Shown here piece after piece: positions 59,597-64,000 of a stretch of DNA of 64,000 nucleotides. The stretch's first letter is position 1; every line of letters begins with the position of its first letter. The DNA comes from JAYREN01 sp963663375 (lineage in GTDB: Bacteria > Acidobacteriota > Holophagae > Holophagales > Holophagaceae), in assembly GCA_963663375.1 (NCBI GenBank), contig OY760195.1, positions 558,001 to 622,000 of the forward strand, written 5' to 3'. The notes beneath the pieces are model-generated. The model did no database searches. It saw nothing but the letters and a program-made list of their open reading frames with translations, and was not told where the DNA came from. Position numbers and translations under genes: made by a program.

Positions 59597-60154
59597 ATGG
59601 AAACCAAGGCCGAATTCCGAGCGCATTTCCGGGCCCTGCGGGATGGTGCCTCGGCGGCAGACCGCGCCGCCTGGTCCGAACAGATCTGTGCCCGCATTGC
59701 GGCCTTCTGCCTGAGCCGCCGCATCCGCCGCGTCGGCGCCTTCTGGCCCCTGGGCTCGGAGATCGATCTTCGCCCCTTGGTCCAGGGCCACCCGGACTGG
59801 GTGTTCGTGTTCCCCCGGATCTCCTCCACGAATCCGCCCCGACTGATCTGGGGCCCCGAGCCCCTGGAAAAGGGACTCTTCGGCCTCATGGAGCCCATCC
59901 ACGCCCAGCACTTCCTTCCCCCGGTGCAGCTCCTGCTGGTGCCGGGCCTCGCCTTCGACGCCCAGGGCTTCCGCCTGGGCTACGGCAAGGGCTTCTATGA
60001 CGCGCTGCTGGGGCGGTTGCCCGAGGACGTGATCACCCTGGGAGTCGGCTTCACCCTTCAGCAGACGCCGCGCCTGCCCATCTCGCCCCAGGATCTACCG
60101 GTGCAAGGGCTGATGACGGAGGCGGGGCTCGAGTTGTACGTCAGCTCAGTTTGA
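59597..60154 (+). CDS. 5-formyltetrahydrofolate cyclo-ligase
   Basis: A 185-residue enzyme that converts 5-formyl-THF to 5,10-methenyl-THF with ATP. The N-terminal KAEFRAHFRALRDG basic helix, FPRIS, LLVPGLAFDAQGFRLGYGKGFYD (ATP-binding signature) and a C-terminal TEAGL are diagnostic. The ATG at 59597 is chosen since family similarity starts there; upstream in-frame codons cross the operator-like region. Its end overlaps the convergent FHA/GAF gene by 14 nt. Confidence 0.9.
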   Translation: METKAEFRAHFRALRDGASAADRAAWSEQICARIAAFCLSRRIRRVGAFWPLGSEIDLRPLVQGHPDWVFVFPRISSTNPPRLIWGPEPLEKGLFGLMEPIHAQHFLPPVQLLLVPGLAFDAQGFRLGYGKGFYDALLGRLPEDVITLGVGFTLQQTPRLPISPQDLPVQGLMTEAGLELYVSSV

Positions 60155-62243
60155 GAATGCTGCTGCCGTCTGGATAGTCCTCCACCGGCGCCTCGCGCAT
60201 TTTCTGGAGCACCTGCATCAGGCCGCGGATGCGCTCGACCATTTCGCCGACCTTGCCGAGCTTGGGCTCGTCCGGATACTTCCGCTCCAGCAGCTCCACC
60301 TGCATGGAGATGATGGCCAGCGGGTTGTTGATCTCGTGCTTGAGGGTGCCCGCCATCTGCCGGAAGGAGTCCAGACGCTCCGCGATCAGGGCCTTGCGCT
60401 GCAGCTCGTCATGGCCCTTCAGCACCTGCAGGCGATGATGCAGGGTTTCCCAGCGGAAGCCCTCGGGCAGCCAGTCTGTGGCCCCTGCGGCCAGCAGCGT
60501 GGCAAAGAGATCCTCGGGCGCCCGCACCACCAGGATCGGCGCCGTGGCGAAATTGGGATGGCGACGATAGGCCTGGATGCACTTGGCGACATCCTGCACC
60601 CCGAGGGCATCGATCACCAGGTAGCGGAAATGCGGCAGCGGCGGCAGCGGCGGATCCTCTTCCAGGGGGAAGATGGCCAGCTGGCCAGCTTCGGCCACGC
60701 TTTGGAAGAGGCCCATCAGCTCCATTTCCTCGGTGACGAGGCCCAGCAGGGGCAGCGGCGGGGCCTCGGGAACGGTGTCGATGCCCCGGGGGAAGGTGAT
60801 GGACAGGCTCTGGTCCGACCAGCGCCAAACGATGCCAGTGTTGAGCAGGCTCTGCAGGGTCCAGGAATCCGGGGCCGGGCCGTGACCGCCCATGGGGAAG
60901 GCCAGGCGAAGCACCCAGTTGCCGCCCTCCTCCTGCCAGCGCCCTCGAACCGTCTGGGTTTCCCCCACCGCCATGAGCATCGGTTCCACCAGGCCCGACA
61001 CCGCCTGGGACGCCAGGGTACCCGCCATCCAGATGGTGCCCGGGGGCACGGGATCCAGGGTCAGCTCCGCGCCCCGGACCTTGACCAGGCTCTGCCAGGA
61101 TGGCTCGACGGCGGCCTGGAGCGCCTCCAGGCTGGAGGAGTAGGAGGTCTCGCGGGGCATCTCCAGCAGCGTTTCCTGCACGGCGGCTTCCACCAGGTAG
61201 CGCAGGCGGTCCACCTGATGGCGCAGGGATTCAGAGGTCTCGCCGTGGAGCTTTTCGCCGTAGCTCTGGAGCCACCGGAGGGAGGATTCCATGGCGGCCA
61301 GGATCTCCCCTGTGCGCGTGATCACCCGCTCGTTGAGGGAACGCAAGCGGAGGATCTCCCCCTGCAATTCCGCCTGTCCCAGGGCCTTCTGGGCCAGCTG
61401 CGCGTGGCGCAGGGCGACGGTCCCCTGGCGCACGAAGGCCTGCACCAGGGCCAGATCGAACCGCTTGAAGGGCCGCCCATCGCTCATCCGATCCAGGTAG
61501 AGCAGTCCCTTGACCTCGCCCTCGATCTCCATGGGCGCACAGATCAAGGCCCCCCGGTGCAGCTCCACCAGACTGGCGCCGCCGAACCGTGGATCGGCCA
61601 TGGGTGCGTTGGAGAGCACGCCCGTGCGATGGGCGACGGCGTAGTGGATCACCGAGTGGGAGAGTCCGGTCCGATCCTGCACATCCCCGATCCGGTGCAC
61701 GGTCTGCCAGTTGCCTTCGCCATCCACCATGACCACAAAGCCCCGTTCCGCCGCCAGGAGCTTGATGGCTTCGCTCAACAGGCTCTTGATGAGGGCGGAG
61801 GAGGAGCTCTCCATCAGGAGAGCTTCCGTGGAGCGGTGCAGCAGTTCGAGGCCCCGAACCAGGATCAGGGCCTGGGAAGGTTCGGATTCGACTTCAGAGA
61901 AGAGATCGCACACGCCCTCGATGAAGAGGGCCGGATCGAGCCCTGGAAACCCATGAGTAAAGTGGATGCGCTGATCACCGAGCAGGATCTCGTCGCCATC
62001 ATTAAGGGGGCTGCCGGAGGGCGAGTCGAGGGGAAGGCCATTCAGGCGGGTGCCGTTCTTAGAGCCCAGATCCCGCAGCCACCAGGCCTCCCCGATGCGA
62101 GCAATCTCCGCGTGGCGCCTGGAGACACTGGCCTCCGCTGGAAAGCTCAGGTCACAGTCCTCCGGCTCCCGCCCCAGCATGCAATCCCCCTCGAGGGCAT
62201 GACGCTGAAGCAGTTCGCCCTGGAACCATGAAAGATAGGACAC
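60141..62243 (-). CDS. FHA-GAF-receiver-like-HisKA signalling protein without a visible C-terminal ATPase
   Basis: A 700-residue cytoplasmic protein. Order: FHA (about 1-95: LGREPEDCDLS, SVSRRHAEI, GSKNGTRLNG), GAF (about 140-285: AERGFVVMVDGEG, APMEIEGEVKGLLYLD), a helical stretch and a region resembling a degenerate kinase core (about 300-480), a receiver-like segment (about 520-620, without the usual Asp motifs), then a HisKA-type H-box TLKHEINNPLAI (His about 636). It ends ~64 residues later, with no N/G1/G2 ATP-binding domain after the H-box. It may be a phosphotransfer or scaffold protein. Confidence 0.75.
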   Translation of the reverse strand: MSYLSWFQGELLQRHALEGDCMLGREPEDCDLSFPAEASVSRRHAEIARIGEAWWLRDLGSKNGTRLNGLPLDSPSGSPLNDGDEILLGDQRIHFTHGFPGLDPALFIEGVCDLFSEVESEPSQALILVRGLELLHRSTEALLMESSSSALIKSLLSEAIKLLAAERGFVVMVDGEGNWQTVHRIGDVQDRTGLSHSVIHYAVAHRTGVLSNAPMADPRFGGASLVELHRGALICAPMEIEGEVKGLLYLDRMSDGRPFKRFDLALVQAFVRQGTVALRHAQLAQKALGQAELQGEILRLRSLNERVITRTGEILAAMESSLRWLQSYGEKLHGETSESLRHQVDRLRYLVEAAVQETLLEMPRETSYSSSLEALQAAVEPSWQSLVKVRGAELTLDPVPPGTIWMAGTLASQAVSGLVEPMLMAVGETQTVRGRWQEEGGNWVLRLAFPMGGHGPAPDSWTLQSLLNTGIVWRWSDQSLSITFPRGIDTVPEAPPLPLLGLVTEEMELMGLFQSVAEAGQLAIFPLEEDPPLPPLPHFRYLVIDALGVQDVAKCIQAYRRHPNFATAPILVVRAPEDLFATLLAAGATDWLPEGFRWETLHHRLQVLKGHDELQRKALIAERLDSFRQMAGTLKHEINNPLAIISMQVELLERKYPDEPKLGKVGEMVERIRGLMQVLQKMREAPVEDYPDGSSILKLS

Positions 62244-62278
62244 ACGGCCTCCCTGAGAGGCTTATCGGACGATCTGGC

Positions 62279-62575
62279 CTAGGGTAAAGGGTAGGCGGAG
62301 GGTTTATTGCGGCTGGCGCGATAAACCAGGATCGTGTGCCCGATGGTCCAGACGTGCTGGAGCCCTTCCACCCTGCGGGTCAGGGCCTCCACGACGGTAT
62401 TCCGATCCTCGAAGGTGTTCTGATTGAGTTTCAGCTTCATGAGTTCGAGACTCTCGATCATGGCGTCCAACTCCTGGGCCAGGGCATCGGTGACCCCGGC
62501 CTTGCCGATATGCACTGCGGGCTTCAGGACATGGGCCTGGGCCTTCAAGAACTGCCGCTGTTTGGGCGTGAGCAT
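62279..62575 (-). CDS. yhbY: YhbY family CRM-domain RNA-binding protein
   Basis: A 98-residue protein filling one CRM domain: LTPKQRQFLKAQAHVLKPAVHIGKAGVTDAL, then LELMKLKLNQ and HTILVYRASRN. YhbY associates with pre-50S ribosomal particles. GGAGG lies 5 nt before ATG 62575. It precedes the FHA/GAF gene (35 nt). Confidence 0.9.
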   Translation of the reverse strand: MLTPKQRQFLKAQAHVLKPAVHIGKAGVTDALAQELDAMIESLELMKLKLNQNTFEDRNTVVEALTRRVEGLQHVWTIGHTILVYRASRNKPSAYPLP

Positions 62576-62629
62576 GCTGCCTCCGGACCCACCATTGTCC
62601 CACGACGAGGAGGGCGCTGTATTCTTCCT

Positions 62630-62941
62630 AGGAGCTCGTCCAAGTATTATGCGGGGCCGCGCTGGGGTGCCAGCCGAGCGAGGCAAGGAAGGCGACGAAG
62701 GCCCTCTCGGTATCGGCTTCGCCGATACGCGAGACAAGTTGAAATCTGGTGGACCCAAGGACGAGGAGCCTGACGCAGCATCGCGACGGCTGGCGCCCCA
62801 GCCCGAAGGGTTGAGCGCAAAGGGCTCGCTGGCTGTGTCGGCACGTTCGGACGATGGACCCGCATCGCCTCTCACGCGCCTTCGTGCCATCCAGCCCTTT
62901 GCACTCAACGCGGCTCCCGGAGAATACTTGGACGAGCTCCT
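62630..62941. mobile_element. 312-bp nested-palindrome element with 19-bp terminal inverted repeats (MITE/BIME-like)
   Basis: Perfect 19-bp ends: AGGAGCTCGTCCAAGTATT at 62630-62648 and its complement at 62923-62941; similarity continues imperfectly for ~24 bp inward. Inside are further stems: 62661-62675 with 62788-62802 (14/15), a REP-like hairpin at 62706-62733, and 62810-62826 with 62893-62909 (16/17). No convincing gene is inside. No target-site duplication was seen. It ends 11 nt before the M64 peptidase ATG and directly abuts its ribosome site. Confidence 0.75.
62706..62737. repeat. REP-like hairpin, copy 2
   Basis: CTCG, GTATCGGC (62710-62717), loop TTC, GCCGATAC (62721-62728), one-base bulge, CGAG, then ACAA. 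Same layout as 10681-10711, with two extra compensated base pairs at the stem tip. Confidence 0.78.
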
Positions 62942-62952
62942 CGAGGTGCCCC

Positions 62953-64000
62953 ATGAATACGCTCCGGTTCCTTTGCCTGGCCCTGGCGACCGTCCTGCTG
63001 TCCGCTGCCCCGCCCCGGACCCTGCGGGTGGACTACTACCACACGGGCACGGCCACCACCGAAGTCTTCAGCCTGGACCGGATTGCCCAGGAGCCCCTGC
63101 CCTGGCCCGGAAACCCCACCCAGAATCTGGATGACTCCAATCTCGGCAAGTACTACTTCGAGGTGGTGGATCGAGCCTCCAACAAGGTGCTCTACTCCCG
63201 GGGCTTCTGCAGCATCTATGGCGAATGGGAGGGCACGGACGAGGCCAAGAAGCAGGCCCGCACCTTCTCCGAATCCCTGCGCTTTCCCGAACCCACCGCG
63301 CCGGTGCAGATCAACCTGAAGAAGCGCGATGCCACCAACGCCTTCAAGGAAATCTGGTCCTTCACCCTGAACCCCAAGGACATGTTCATCGACCGCAGCC
63401 TGCCCCAGGCTCCCGGCAGGCTCATCGCATTACAGCAGAGTGGAGACCCCACGGAGAAGGTCGACTTTCTGATCCTCGGGGACGGCTACACCCAGGCCGA
63501 GCTGCCCAAGTTCGAGAAGGACGCCCGGCGCCTCATGGCGCAGTTCTTCGCCACCTCGCCCTACAAGGAGCATCGCTCGAATTTCAATGTCTGGGGCCTC
63601 TGCCCTGCGGCGCGGGAATCCGGCATCGCGCGCCCCTCCACGGGCATCCAGCGCCGCTCGCCCCTGGGCTGCACCTATGATGCCTTCGGCAGCGAACGCT
63701 ATGTCCTCACCTTCGAGAATCGCGCCTTCCGGGACGTGGCCGCCTTCGCGCCCTACGAATTCGTGGAGATCCTGGTGAATGGGCAGACCTACGGCGGCGG
63801 AGGCATCTTCGGGCTCTACGGCACCGTGGCCTCGGACAACGCCTTCAGCCCCTATATCTTCGTCCATGAATTCGGCCATCACTTCGCGGGCCTGGCGGAC
63901 GAGTACTACACCTCCGATGTGGCCTACGAGACCGGCAAGGAACGCCTCGAACCCTGGGAACTCAATGCCACCGCCGACTTCAAGAGCCCCAAGTGGAGAG
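62953..64000 (+). CDS. M64 family (IgA-type) metallopeptidase, 5' part
   Basis: At least 349 residues, cut by the window end. It has a signal peptide (about 1-19), an N-terminal M64 accessory domain (about 20-150) and the start of the peptidase domain (VDFLILGDGYTQAELPKFEKDA). The zinc motif HEFGHHFAGLADEYY (about 305-319) is of the HExxHxxGxxD/E type, so the active site is intact. Probably a secreted or periplasmic zinc endopeptidase. The ATG at 62953 has GAGGT 6 nt upstream, directly beside the palindromic element. Confidence 0.9.
   Translation, partial: MNTLRFLCLALATVLLSAAPPRTLRVDYYHTGTATTEVFSLDRIAQEPLPWPGNPTQNLDDSNLGKYYFEVVDRASNKVLYSRGFCSIYGEWEGTDEAKKQARTFSESLRFPEPTAPVQINLKKRDATNAFKEIWSFTLNPKDMFIDRSLPQAPGRLIALQQSGDPTEKVDFLILGDGYTQAELPKFEKDARRLMAQFFATSPYKEHRSNFNVWGLCPAARESGIARPSTGIQRRSPLGCTYDAFGSERYVLTFENRAFRDVAAFAPYEFVEILVNGQTYGGGGIFGLYGTVASDNAFSPYIFVHEFGHHFAGLADEYYTSDVAYETGKERLEPWELNATADFKSPKWR

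Noticed and set aside
60336..62231. A 631-codon plus-strand open frame
   Set aside because: Mirror of the FHA-GAF-HisKA gene; low-complexity Gln/Gly/His-rich translation and no ribosome site logic.
62647..62952. Small open frames inside the 312-bp element as genes
   Set aside because: Frames on both strands are products of palindromic GC-rich DNA; none has a ribosome site or recognisable domain.

Overview
The window looks like ordinary chromosome from a GC-rich, Gram-negative, diderm bacterium, most likely an acidobacterium of the Holophagae (Geothrix/Holophaga type). That placement is inference from gene content: lipid A synthesis (lpxK), secretins, a phosphate-type porin, futalosine-pathway menaquinone synthesis (mqnE), a secretin with a C-terminal cohesin-like domain, and acidobacterial-style small lipoproteins. 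Genes are packed tightly, with many 1-4 nt start/stop overlaps and several convergent pairs whose ends overlap by 4-14 nt.

Layout. 1-2851: 5' part of smc (minus). 3044-8700: a pilMNOPQ-like operon with a cohesin-tailed secretin and a pseudopilin. 8796-10613: tRNA-Leu, rpsO, a Nudix hydrolase and tsaC. 10627-14780: minus-strand nadB (tail duplicated downstream), a DUF309 protein, a polysaccharide deacetylase and an ExbB/TolQ protein. 14900-18619: ugd, tatAC, doxX-like, 3-hydroxyacyl-CoA dehydrogenase. 18677-22895: a phosphate block (OprO/P-type porin, phoU, a 46-residue membrane peptide, pit, DUF47 partner) with Pho-box-like direct repeats. 23070-26378: divergent polysaccharide deacetylase, an S41 protease homologue without its catalytic dyad, murG. 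26495-28238: etfBA, followed by a scar holding a second, synonymously diverged etfA tail and two related hairpin repeats.

28574-30174 holds what reads as a diversity-generating retroelement (DGR) relic: a lipoprotein with a C-type-lectin/FGE-like fold and a variable-region-like C-terminus, a truncated Avd gene, then a headless ParE toxin where the template repeat and reverse transcriptase would be expected. 30339-32566: a small protein, a cNMP/FHA protein, lpxK. 32553-41346: a second type IV pilus/MSHA/type II-like assembly operon (two pseudopilins, ATPase, platform protein, PilM-PilN fusion, PilO-like, PilP-like, secretin). 41494-41780: tRNA-Gly followed by inverted and direct copies of its 3' end. 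41795-43859: biotin carrier plus an unusual biotin carboxylase homologue. Then coaBC and rpoZ, a YbhGFSR-like efflux operon (TetR, HlyD, two ATPases, two permeases), a DUF4382 lipoprotein, and mqnE with a class A beta-lactamase.

55992-59377 is a minus-strand operon kal - acyl-CoA dehydrogenase - etfB - etfA, fitting CoA-linked fermentation of lysine or a related amino acid. The window ends with 5-formyl-THF cyclo-ligase, an FHA-GAF-HisKA signalling protein, a YhbY RNA-binding protein, a 312-bp nested-palindrome element with perfect 19-bp terminal inverted repeats, and the 5' part of an M64 peptidase.

The most unusual signals are the DGR relic, a recurrent pattern of duplicated gene ends next to palindromic repeats (nadB, etfA, tRNA-Gly), a palindromic hairpin family shared by the nadB scar and the 312-bp element, and two enzyme homologues that have lost residues essential in their families (S41 protease, biotin carboxylase).
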